From NCBI GenBank assembly GCA_964511155.1, contig CAZEEJ010000002.1, positions 20,157 through 84,156 on the forward strand: a stretch of 64,000 nt of DNA, read 5' to 3'. Shown here piece by piece: positions 17,701-24,328 of this stretch (the first letter of the stretch is position 1; each line of letters opens with the position of its first letter). The notes beneath the pieces were generated by a model that ran no database searches, was not told the origin of the DNA, and saw nothing but the letters and a program-made list of their open reading frames with translations. The stretch is from JAAYDF01 sp964511155. Lineage in GTDB: Bacteria; Planctomycetota; Phycisphaerae; UBA1845; PWPN01. The translations under genes were made by a program, and so were the position numbers.

Positions 17701-17776
17701 CGACGTGTTGGCCCATCCGCAACTGCACGTCCTGCTCAGTGACGAGGGGCAGGTAGTCAACCCGCGATACGAATGA
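14723..17776 (+). CDS. Secreted phosphodiester glycosidase (NAGPA family) with LamG-like, dockerin-like and an extra C-terminal domain
   Basis: The 1017-residue protein has GAGGGAG before its ATG and a signal peptide ending near TGALG. Residues about 35-390 are the NAGPA module (AAVNGSFFG, MRSHKEVSGIVTAI, NLDGGGSSTMWVNG), about 395-600 a LamG-like sandwich; both are close paralogues of the protein at 9321. Residues about 605-695 look like a fibronectin type III-like module (SLLSWTAG, TYYWRIDEVNP). A dockerin-like pair follows (about 700-765), here internal. After a proline-rich linker the last about 230 residues form a separate domain with GIKKDVVITPQLL, RVAIYGWHQLNGTPIQPL and YHVDYSHGIRLVS, which I recognise only as a conserved uncharacterised bacterial domain. 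Function of the whole: extracellular glycan phosphodiester cleavage, inferred. Confidence 0.75.
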   Translation: MEQPYRRIPGPVTIAAVALLCMAWPTGALGETIAPGVTYTFHQIAGPRQVFVVSIERGRPEYKFEVGWPQQRRNYTSRARTSTIANLYDSPPGHDVLAAVNGSFFGSGNIVIGATASAGEMLEHPTSSYDTLLFGPSRRPGIRESVAHAAGRITFASGSTTPLDDYNKARSADRIVAYTPQWAPTTGTSVQGVEVILSSVSYPMRSHKEVSGIVTAIRTGSSSINNSIPAGGMVLSAQGTGVEATLTSNIQVGHRLHMRFATNAGEYNNADMAISGAGWLVKDGVANTANWSRQSSSFVNDRHPRTVFGWSDTHYHMMVVDGRTTTSIGMNFQQMADFLIGTLGCDGAVNLDGGGSSTMWVNGSVRNNPSDGSERSVGNAVLLVRQDTGTALPFTDSFAADGRAAGWDDKFTYNPVVSFAPTAPGGDGYAVVVSDPAGGVETMRRGDWGDADYAVQADIYCEYRPDVAANGYERYALFARDDGIGGLGLTTSSYGAGNCYVMTYDSNNGRLRAGKHVNGTLTDFRAANPLTLASTAWRRFRIECLGNRIRYFLNGTEIANVIDNSFASGYFGIGYHELFSSNANIRGTRADNFLVTLPDMPPAKATGPSPAHLAVDVPHDSLLSWTAGQGADSHRVNFGTTSPGSYRGSQAGTSFNPGPLTRGQTYYWRIDEVNPIGTTTGDVWQFTALQDAVPADHDHDGDVDLDDFSAFQICLTGNGQSVTDPDCFWAKLDGDGDADAVDLSLFLACLSGPGLPPPAGCGSSLPPTSPIPPRPADAPTGSQFVNEVLNLSLLAREARIREELLSGNLPDFLRTFVPVTVSQTIDGQPYQAVYHVAPDYLAIGSDADFVRMPMMPDSAQVIADRFECTLTTRKMTNTIYTQAAVKLAPSPINPQTTDITLVSTFYQHHQTVEQQRAGQPLGLLIGGIKKDVVITPQLLTLTGRVAIYGWHQLNGTPIQPLYLGHNIYHVDYSHGIRLVSAYMTVNGQPMTTADVLAHPQLHVLLSDEGQVVNPRYE

Positions 17777-17855
17777 TCGCCGCCGCCTGGTCCCTGACGG
17801 CTCGGGCGGAGGCGCGACGCGTGTCAGCTCGCGGTCCGTGGGTGTCCTCACGCGA

Positions 17856-19595
17856 TCAACGCAGTACGCGGTCCAAGGCGGCGTGCAGCCAGTCCTCGGT
17901 CTTGGGGAAGTCGGCGTAGCTGCGGATGGGCTGCAGTAACGGATCGTCCGGTTGGATGCCCGCCGTCCGGAGCAGGGCGTAGTCTTCGAGCGATTCGGCG
18001 AAGACCTCCCAGCGGATGGAGTCGAGCGGGCCATCCGGGCCGGGATAGACGACGAAGGGGTCGCCGTAGGGAATGTCGGGCCAGCAGCCGGCCGCCCCCT
18101 CGATGAAGGGGTCGAGCATCGCATCCTGTTCGAGCCGTTGCCAGCAGTTGTAGCCCCAATGCAGAAAGCCGCGTGCCTTGAGCCGGTAGAACAGCCAGCC
18201 GGACATGCGGATTTTGGTCAGCGGCGTATCCATGAAGCGGTTCAGCCAGGGCCCACGCGGGGCGCAACAGTAATAGACCCAGTGCGGGATGTCCTCGTCG
18301 AGGTAGGCCTTCGCGGCGCTGACGATGGGGATCGGTATGTCGGTCAGCCCCTGGCGGCCGAACTCGACGTCGCTCAGCGCGTCCATGACCTTCATCCACG
18401 GGGCCAGCTCGCGCAGCGTCTGACGGGCCCGGCGGTAGTTGGGGATATGCTCGGCGGCCGGCTCGTCGGAAAGATGGAAGAACGAGCAGTCCAGCAGGTT
18501 CTCAGACTCCAGGAACGCGTGGAACGACGGCAGGAACTGGCGCAGGAAGTTGGTGTAGACCTCGCCGTGCCCGTCGGTGTCGATCGGCCAAAGCAGCTCC
18601 GCCCGGCCGTCCTTCATCGTGTAGATGGGCATGGCGTGGCGCACGCCCCAGTAGATCCACAGGTGCGACCATTCGAAGTGCCGGGCGCCGCACGCGTGGG
18701 CCAGGCGGACCAGGCGGCGGACGTCGCTCCAATCGAACGCGTATTGCCCCGGTGCCGGGCAGGTGATTTTGAGCATCTGGGCGGGGCGCTTGACCACTTC
18801 ACGGCGGGGGAAGAACTGCTGGATGAAGATCACGTCGTTTCCGTGGGCCAACAGGTTGCGGAGGTACGCCTCTGCCAATTGCCACCAGCGGTCGCCGAAA
18901 GGCTCGATCTGGTAGTGCTCGTAGATAGTCTCCGGCCGCCACCAGTGCGTGACGGGGAAATCCTTGCGCGGCTGGACGACCAGGGGGCGGATGTCGAGCG
19001 TGGCGTGCAGCTCGGCCGTCTGCGTGCCGCCGTGGAAGCGGTAGCGGATGACCAGGTCGCGCGTGCCGGGCGGTGCGTCGGCGGGCACGTGCAGGGTGAT
19101 CCAGAAGGACTGGTTGGTGAACGGGCCGACGCGGGCCTTGGGTTCCGGGAAGAGCGGGTCGGGCACGAGGCCGGGGATATGGCCGATGCGGTCGAGCTCC
19201 TCGGTCGGGACATCAACCGTCGTTTGCCAGAGGGGAACGTAGCCGACGCGGCGAACGCGCGGACTCAGCCCGTCGGCCCCGACGATCTCGCACTCCACGT
19301 CGAGGGGGAACGGCCGCCGGTTGCTCAGGCAGGCCTGGAAGGAAACGTGGCGGTTGCGGGCCGTCTTGAGGCTCAGTGTCCGCTTCTCGCCCGGCATCGA
19401 GGCGGGAAACACGCGGACCAGCGAGGTCTCCAGCCAGAAGGCCACGTTTGGCCCGGGCGTGCCATCGGGCTCGACAACGAGCGGCCCGGCGGCGGCCGCA
19501 GGGGCGGTCGGCGAAGTCTGGTCGGCCGTGGCCTCGTTCGCCACGAGTATGGCCAGCACGGCCACAATGATGCGGGAACCGAAAGAGTTGTACAT
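17856..19595 (-). CDS. Exported DUF4091-type glycosidase-like protein
   Basis: The 579-residue protein starts at ATG 19595, with GGAG eight bases upstream and a signal peptide (MYNSFGSRIIVAVLAILVA); a start at 19628 would bury it. The N-terminal about 200 residues are beta-rich, the middle looks like a TIM barrel (HFEWSHLWIYWGVR, FFHLSDEP), and the end has the DUF4091 hallmarks SGWLFYRLKARGFLHWGYN and SIRWEVFAESLEDYALLRT. DUF4091 proteins are regarded as glycoside hydrolase-like; no activity is assigned here. The gene converges on the NAGPA gene with a gap of about 80 bases, so a joint role in glycan turnover is possible. Confidence 0.75.
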   Translation of the reverse strand: MYNSFGSRIIVAVLAILVANEATADQTSPTAPAAAAGPLVVEPDGTPGPNVAFWLETSLVRVFPASMPGEKRTLSLKTARNRHVSFQACLSNRRPFPLDVECEIVGADGLSPRVRRVGYVPLWQTTVDVPTEELDRIGHIPGLVPDPLFPEPKARVGPFTNQSFWITLHVPADAPPGTRDLVIRYRFHGGTQTAELHATLDIRPLVVQPRKDFPVTHWWRPETIYEHYQIEPFGDRWWQLAEAYLRNLLAHGNDVIFIQQFFPRREVVKRPAQMLKITCPAPGQYAFDWSDVRRLVRLAHACGARHFEWSHLWIYWGVRHAMPIYTMKDGRAELLWPIDTDGHGEVYTNFLRQFLPSFHAFLESENLLDCSFFHLSDEPAAEHIPNYRRARQTLRELAPWMKVMDALSDVEFGRQGLTDIPIPIVSAAKAYLDEDIPHWVYYCCAPRGPWLNRFMDTPLTKIRMSGWLFYRLKARGFLHWGYNCWQRLEQDAMLDPFIEGAAGCWPDIPYGDPFVVYPGPDGPLDSIRWEVFAESLEDYALLRTAGIQPDDPLLQPIRSYADFPKTEDWLHAALDRVLR

Positions 19596-19900
19596 ACCAC
19601 ATTCTCCATCTTTGGCGCCGCTTGGCATTAGCCAGAATTATTCATCGGAACCACGGATGAACACGGATAAACACTGATAAGGAGTTAGAGATCACATCGC
19701 CTCCTGATCCCGCAGCGCGCTGTGTTTGGCACCGATCTCTTGCTTTATCCGTGTTCATCCGTGTTCATCTGTGGTTTGATCTCAATCGTGAGTAATCCGG
19801 GTTAGGTGGCTTACGGCTCTCTTGGCTAGCGAGCACCGGCGAGACGCGGCTCGACTGAGCTCGCCGAAGTCCGGTGCCACACCGCTTGTACGATACGTGC
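19596..19900. repeat. Intergenic inverted repeat CGGATGAACACGGATAA plus composite palindrome
   Basis: No gene. ACCACGGATGAACACGGATA (near 19652) and its inverse, TATCCGTGTTCATCCGTGTT, then CATCTGTGGT (19744-19776), flank about 75 bases. Such sequences recur in many unrelated environmental bacterial genomes and are of unknown origin. Positions 19802-19884 hold a copy of the composite AGCACCGGCGAGACGCGGC/ CTCGCCGAAGTCCGGTGCC palindrome also present at 6120 and 36001. Confidence 0.6.
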
Positions 19901-20965
19901 TTACACGTTGAACCGGAAGTTGATCACATCGCCGTCGTGGACGACGTAGGTCTTGCCTTCGAGGCGGACCTTGCCGGCGGCCTTGGCGCCCTTCATGTCC
20001 CCGGCGGCGTGGAGGTCGGCGTAGGCGACGGTCTCGGCCCGGATGAACCCGCGGGCGATGTCGGTGTGGATCTTGCCGGCCGCGGTGACGGCGTCGCTGC
20101 CGCGGTGGATCGGCCAGGCACGGACCTCGTCCTCGCCCACGGTGAGGAACGAAATCATGCCCGTGGCCTCGTAACATGCCCGCACCAAGCGGTTGCGGGC
20201 GGGCTCGGCCACGCCCAGGTCCTGCAGGAACGCCTCGCGGTCGGCAGGGTCCAACTGGGCGATCTGCTCCTCGGTGTCCGCACACAGCGACACCACGGTG
20301 TGGACGTTGGGATACGCGAACGGCGGCGCGGCGGCGGCCTGGTCCTCGTTCACATTGACCACCACGATCAGGGGCAACTCGGTGAGAAACGCGTAACTGG
20401 ACAACGCCCGGCGTTCGTCTTCGTTGTGCATCGCGGACGAGATCGGCTGCTCGTTCTCCAGGGCCTGCTGGCAGCGCTGCATCAGCTCGAGATCGCGTTT
20501 CTCCTGCTCGTGGGTGCGGGTCGGTTTTTTCAGCGACTTTTCGAGCCGCTCGATGCGGTTGGTCACCTGTTCGAGATCGCAGAAGACCAGCTCCGCCACG
20601 AGCTCATCCACGTCCGCCCGGGCGTCGATGCGGTTGCGGTAAGGGGGAACGGCCGGGTTGTCGAACGCCCGCACCACGGCCACCAGAGCGTCGCAGAGGC
20701 GCACGCTTGGCAGGCTTTTGCGGAACTCCGCCTGCTGCTGGGCCGTCTCGTGGCTGAAGCCCGGCACGTCCAGGCAGTCGAGCGTCGCCTCGACCTTGCG
20801 TTGCGGTTTGTAGAGCACGTTGAGCCAGTCCAGCCGCGGGTCCGGCACCTTGACGACGCCCAGGTGCTCGCCGATACCGTGCTGCGGCCCCGGCGGCAAT
20901 CCGGTCACCGCCCGGAACAAGGTGGATTTCCCGCTCATCGGCGGGCCGACAAAGGCTACTTTCAT
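19901..20965 (-). CDS. ychF: YchF/OLA1 family ribosome-associated ATPase
   Basis: The 354-residue protein has the normal YchF length and layout: a P-loop GPPMSGKSTLF at residues 7-17, a G3 region DVPGFSH near 70, a coiled-coil insertion (LVFCDLEQVTNRIERLEKSL), NVNE near residue 204 replacing the GTP-specific NKxD, which is the mark of the ATP-preferring YchF group, and a C-terminal TGS domain (GFIRAETVAYADL; GKTYVVHDGDVINFRFNV). YchF binds ribosomes and is linked to translation and stress control. P-loop residue 10, usually N or S before VGKS, is M followed by SGKS, a mild deviation. It stands alone between repeat blocks. Confidence 0.92.
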   Translation of the reverse strand: MKVAFVGPPMSGKSTLFRAVTGLPPGPQHGIGEHLGVVKVPDPRLDWLNVLYKPQRKVEATLDCLDVPGFSHETAQQQAEFRKSLPSVRLCDALVAVVRAFDNPAVPPYRNRIDARADVDELVAELVFCDLEQVTNRIERLEKSLKKPTRTHEQEKRDLELMQRCQQALENEQPISSAMHNEDERRALSSYAFLTELPLIVVVNVNEDQAAAAPPFAYPNVHTVVSLCADTEEQIAQLDPADREAFLQDLGVAEPARNRLVRACYEATGMISFLTVGEDEVRAWPIHRGSDAVTAAGKIHTDIARGFIRAETVAYADLHAAGDMKGAKAAGKVRLEGKTYVVHDGDVINFRFNV

Positions 20966-21072
20966 GGCGATCGTGTCTTCCGTGAGGCGTCCGTCACCGG
21001 TGCGGGCGCAAGACTGATTGTACGGAGGGGGGACGACGGGTCAACCGCGAAAAGCCTGGCACAGCCAGACGG

Positions 21073-21212
21073 GTCCGCGACAGAATCGGCGGGGTGCCGA
21101 TTCGCTGAGGACCGAGTCAACTTGTTGATGGACGTGCCCCAAGCGTAGGTGACGAACAGCAACAAGTTGCCTTGGTCCTGGCAACGGCCCCCGCCGATTC
21201 TGTCACGGACCC
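21073..21212. mobile_element. About 140-bp inverted-repeat element with an 11-bp flanking direct repeat
   Basis: The ends GTCCGCGACAGAATCGGCGG and CCGCCGATTCTGTCACGGAC are inverted repeats with one mismatch. On both outer sides the word CAGCCAGACGG appears (21062-21072 and 21213-21223), as expected for a target-site duplication. Inside are GAGTCAACTTGTTGATGGAC and CAACAAGTTGCCTTGGTCC. Related sequence lies at 14520-14590 (half) and 56797-56946 (rearranged). No coding capacity. Confidence 0.7.
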
Positions 21213-21236
21213 CAGCCAGACGGTGATCCACGATAT

Positions 21237-21265
21237 TTGACGAGTTGCCTTTCGCGGACTATGTT
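21237..21265 (+). promoter_or_regulatory. Promoter for the AAA ATPase gene
   Basis: TTGACG at 21237-21242 and TATGTT at 21260-21265 are separated by exactly 17 bases. Transcription would start near 21272, about 140 bases before the ATG at 21411. It lies just right of the 140-bp repeat element. Confidence 0.5.
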
Positions 21266-21410
21266 CGGTCCGGGTTGGGGAGCATGGGGAGCGATGTCCA
21301 CCTTCTCTCGTCATGGTGGTCCCCGACGCTGCCCCGATCCGTTCTGACCTCATGTGGCCGCCGTGCGGTCGGGCCTAATCAACGCGGGCCGAGGCAAGGA
21401 GCCCCCGCCC

Positions 21411-22598
21411 ATGGTCAAAGAGTATTCACCATTTACCCCAGGCATCCCGGTGCCCCTGGAGTTCTTCGTCGGGCGCCTCAAAGAAATCGAGCGGATGATC
21501 GACAGCGTCCGTAAATCCATTGCTCAGCGCACCATCGAGCGGTTGTTCGTGACTGGCGAACGCGGGATTGGGAAGAGTTCCATCTGCCGATTTGTGCAGT
21601 CCGCGGCGGAGAAGGATTCACAAGTTTTACCCATCCATGTATTCCTCGGGGGCGTTGATCGATTGGAGGAGATGGTCCGTCGCATCTTCGAGCGGCTCCT
21701 GCGGGAAAGCACCAATCAGCCGTGGTTTGGCAGGATCAAGGATTTCCTGGGCAACCACGTCAAGCAGATGGACATCTTCGGGGTCACGGTGGAGTTCTCG
21801 GCGTCTGAGCGGGATTTGACGCGGGCGGTCAGCGACTTCATCCCGACCATGAAGAACCTGCTCGACAAGTTCGGCGAGGAGCGCAAAGGAATCCTGCTTA
21901 TTCTTGATGACATCAACGGGCTGGCCGGAATGCCCGCCTTCGCCAACTGGCTTAAGAGTCTGGTGGACGAGTTCGCCACGACGGCGGGCTCGTTTCCACT
22001 TGCGCTGGTTCTGGCCGGCCTTCCCGAGCGACGGCGGCAGTTGGTCAATCAGCAGCCCTCACTTGATCGCGTCTTCGAGATCGTCGCCATCAGTCGCTTC
22101 GACCGGCAGGAGACTGTTGACTTCTTTCACCGGGCTTTCTCCAAGGTCAACACGCAGGTCGATGATGAAGCCGTGGAGCTGCTGTACCGGTATTCCGGCG
22201 GGTATCCCGTCCTCATGCACGAACTGGGTGACGCGGTGTTCAAGGCCGACGTCGATAACCGGATCGACCGGCGGGATGCCCTGGTCGGGATTATTCGCGG
22301 AGCGGAGGTTATTGGCGCCAAGTACGTCGAGCCCCAGGTCACCGCGGCGATTCGCAGTGAAAAGTATCAGGGCATCCTGCGCAGGATCGCCAAGGAACCT
22401 TTTGAGCACCGGTTTACGCGCAAGGACGCGGTGGCGCGACTGAGTCCGGCCGAAGCCAGAGTGTTTGACAACTTTCTGCGCCGGATGGAAACGCTAGGCG
22501 CAATTCGCAAAGATCCGAACCGGGGCCCAGGCAGCTACGAGTTCACCAGCGAGATCCACTACCTGTTCTTCTGGCTGCAGGCTTCCGCCGCAGAGTGA
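21411..22598 (+). CDS. Orphan AAA ATPase with C-terminal winged-helix-like region
   Basis: The 395-residue protein starts at ATG 21411 (AAGGAG 10 bases upstream). The P-loop is GERGIGKSS near residue 48, Walker B is ILLILDDINGL near 165, and a sensor-like ALVLAGLPERR follows. The N-terminal FFVGRLKEIERM is the box common to Orc1/Cdc6-like and STAND-type AAA ATPases. The C-terminal about 100 residues (EPFEHRFTRKDAVARLSPAE; GAIRKDPNRGPGSYEF) look like a winged helix. Such ATPases are often found in archaeal and bacterial accessory regions, with poorly known roles. No partner gene is adjacent: repeat DNA flanks it on both sides. DNA-binding ATPase is as far as I would go. Confidence 0.75.
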   Translation: MVKEYSPFTPGIPVPLEFFVGRLKEIERMIDSVRKSIAQRTIERLFVTGERGIGKSSICRFVQSAAEKDSQVLPIHVFLGGVDRLEEMVRRIFERLLRESTNQPWFGRIKDFLGNHVKQMDIFGVTVEFSASERDLTRAVSDFIPTMKNLLDKFGEERKGILLILDDINGLAGMPAFANWLKSLVDEFATTAGSFPLALVLAGLPERRRQLVNQQPSLDRVFEIVAISRFDRQETVDFFHRAFSKVNTQVDDEAVELLYRYSGGYPVLMHELGDAVFKADVDNRIDRRDALVGIIRGAEVIGAKYVEPQVTAAIRSEKYQGILRRIAKEPFEHRFTRKDAVARLSPAEARVFDNFLRRMETLGAIRKDPNRGPGSYEFTSEIHYLFFWLQASAAE

Positions 22599-22617
22599 CG
22601 CGCCGGCTGGGATCGCA

Positions 22618-22823
22618 CCGGGTCCGTGACAGCCTGGGCGGTCTGTTGGATTCGATGGGTTGGGACGGTTCCGTAACGCGACTGTAAGGGAGCGGGCCTC
22701 GTGTGCGTGGCCTTCCCTCGCAAGGTCCGCTCCCTGCCGGTCGCGGTACCCCGCGCTGGCGCTTGGGGCTCGTATCCGATCCCCGTCCCCCGACCCCCGC
22801 CGCCCAAACTGTCACGGGTCCGG
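22618..22823. mobile_element. About 206-bp region bounded by 24-bp inverted repeats
   Basis: The ends GGTCCGTGACAGCCTGGGCG (left) and CGCCCAAACTGTCACGGGTC (right) pair over 24 bases with four transitions. The end motif GTCCGTGACAG is the same as in the 140-bp element at 21073. The inside carries GCGACTGTAAGGGAGCGGGC and AGGTCCGCTCCCTGCCGGTC, another repeat family of the window, in inverted arrangement. No gene is present between 22599 and 22967. Confidence 0.5.
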
Positions 22824-22848
22824 CGCGCACCGCAGCCGCGGCGGCGGA

Positions 22849-22877
22849 TTGACGCTTGCGCGGGGGTACGATCTAAT
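22849..22877 (+). promoter_or_regulatory. Promoter for the oxidoreductase gene
   Basis: TTGACG at 22849-22854 and TCTAAT at 22872-22877 are 17 bases apart; each matches the consensus at five of six positions. The start point would be near 22884, 84 bases before the ATG at 22968. Confidence 0.6.
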
Positions 22878-22967
22878 GCACCTCAGACGCCCGGGCCTGG
22901 TTGGCGGGCAGGTGCTTGCCAAGTCGCCCAAGGCCGCCGGCCGGTCGGGTGCATCGCGGAGGTACGC

Positions 22968-24257
22968 ATGATCAGACGCAGAGATCTCCTCAAGAGGGCC
23001 GGTCAGGCGGCCGTTGCCATGGGCGTGGCCGCTCCACTGTTAAGGCCGGCCAGAGCGCTGGCCCGACTGGGGGCGAATGAACGCGTGCGGCTCGGCGTGA
23101 TGGGCTGCGGGGGCATGGGCACGCGGCACCTGGAAGCCCTGTCCGTCAACACGCAATGCGAGGTAGCGGTCGTCTGCGATTGCTTCAAACCACGCTACGA
23201 GAACGCCATCGGGGTGGTGGAGAAACTCTCCGGCAAGGCACCGGACGGATACCAGGATTTCCGCAAGGTGCTGGACCGGCGGGACATCGACGGCATCTTC
23301 GTGGTCACGCCGGACCACTGGCACCCGCTGTTGACCATCCTCGGCTGCCAGGCGGGCAAGGACGTGTACGTGGAGAAGCCGGCCAGCCCGACAGTGGCCG
23401 AGGGTCGGGCCATGGTGGAGGCCGCCCGGCGCTTTGGCCGCGTGGTGCAGCTCGGCACGCAACAGCGTTCCACGGCCATCTTCCACAAGGCCATCGAGCT
23501 GGTGCACAGCGGCCGCCTGGGTACGATCACCAGTGCCACCTGCTGGCTGGGCGTCAACGGCTGGTCCGGCAACGAGAGCCCCGGCCCGGTACCCGAAGGG
23601 CTGGACTGGGACATGTGGCTCGGGCCAGCCCCCTACGAGCCCTACTCGCCGCAGCGACATTTCGGCTTCATGGGCTCGCACGACTATTGCCGCGGCGGTC
23701 AGCTTACCAACTGGGGNNNNNNNNNNCACCTCATGGACATCATCCACTGGGGCATCCGCCAGGACCGCCCGCTCAGCGTGCAGGCCCTCGGCGGCAGCTA
23801 CCGCGGCGGTGCGGGCTCCGAGAACTTCGAGAACATCGAGGTCCTCTTCGAGTACCCCGGCTGCACGGTGACCTGGGAGCAGCGCCACCAGAGCGTATAC
23901 GCGGGCTACGGCTACGGGATGAAGTTCCAGGGCACGGCCGGGCAGCTCCTCGTCGATCGCAACACGTTCGACGTCCTGCCCGAGAGTCTGGGCATCCCGC
24001 GGTTCGTAGGCGAGCCGGAGCGAAGCTGGGCCCATCCGCCGCATCACAACGATTTCTTCGACGCCATGCGCACGCGACGCCGGCCGGACGCCGACATCGA
24101 ACAGGGCCACCGCTCGACCGTGCCGGTGTTACTGGCCGGGATCGCCCTCAAGCTGCGGCGACGGCTTAACTGGGACCCCGACACCGAAACCTGCATCCGC
24201 GACGAGCAGGCCAACCGGTTGCTGACGCGGGCGTATCGGGCACCGTGGCATATGTGA
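22968..24257 (+). CDS. Tat-exported Gfo/Idh/MocA family oxidoreductase (interrupted by an assembly gap)
   Basis: The about 429-residue protein starts at ATG 22968, behind GCGGAGGT, with a twin-arginine leader (MIRRRDLLKRAGQAAVAMG). The Rossmann motif is LGVMGCGGMGTRH near residue 45; the family motif VEKPAS (normally EKP, the lysine acting in catalysis) is near 135. The central LTNWG...HLMDIIHWG segment is interrupted by ten N (23717-23726), so the second histidine region cannot be read. Such proteins oxidise or epimerise sugars with bound NAD(P), in Planctomycetota often outside the cytoplasm. It probably heads an operon with the HEAT-repeat gene 71 bases downstream and perhaps the FG-GAP and epimerase genes. 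Confidence 0.85.
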   Translation: MIRRRDLLKRAGQAAVAMGVAAPLLRPARALARLGANERVRLGVMGCGGMGTRHLEALSVNTQCEVAVVCDCFKPRYENAIGVVEKLSGKAPDGYQDFRKVLDRRDIDGIFVVTPDHWHPLLTILGCQAGKDVYVEKPASPTVAEGRAMVEAARRFGRVVQLGTQQRSTAIFHKAIELVHSGRLGTITSATCWLGVNGWSGNESPGPVPEGLDWDMWLGPAPYEPYSPQRHFGFMGSHDYCRGGQLTNWXXXXHLMDIIHWGIRQDRPLSVQALGGSYRGGAGSENFENIEVLFEYPGCTVTWEQRHQSVYAGYGYGMKFQGTAGQLLVDRNTFDVLPESLGIPRFVGEPERSWAHPPHHNDFFDAMRTRRRPDADIEQGHRSTVPVLLAGIALKLRRRLNWDPDTETCIRDEQANRLLTRAYRAPWHM

Positions 24258-24287
24258 AGTCCCGGGGGCGGGTGCCGCGATGTGATG

Positions 24288-24322
24288 AAGTGAGAAGTGA
24301 GAAGTGAGAAGTGAGAAGTGAG
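24288..24322. repeat. Tandem GAAGTGAGAAGTGA array
   Basis: The 7-base word AAGTGAG is repeated four to five times directly before the start codon at 24329, occupying the place of the ribosome-binding site. The same word occurs in arrays at 29092-29130 (inverted), 39246-39281 and 61739-61770. Confidence 0.7.
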
Positions 24323-24328
24323 ACAACG

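Noticed and set aside
17952..19631. 559-codon plus-strand open frame opposite the DUF4091 gene
   Set aside because: DUF4091 hallmarks on the minus strand are decisive; the opposite frame has no motif.
21411..22598. Known defence system built on the AAA ATPase
   Set aside because: No nuclease, protease, TIR or toxin-like partner lies next to it; both flanks are repeat DNA. A defence role would be guesswork.
24288..24322. CRISPR-like array of short direct repeats
   Set aside because: The units are seven bases long without spacers, and no cas gene is present in the window. The same applies to the arrays at 33609, 39343 and 46790.
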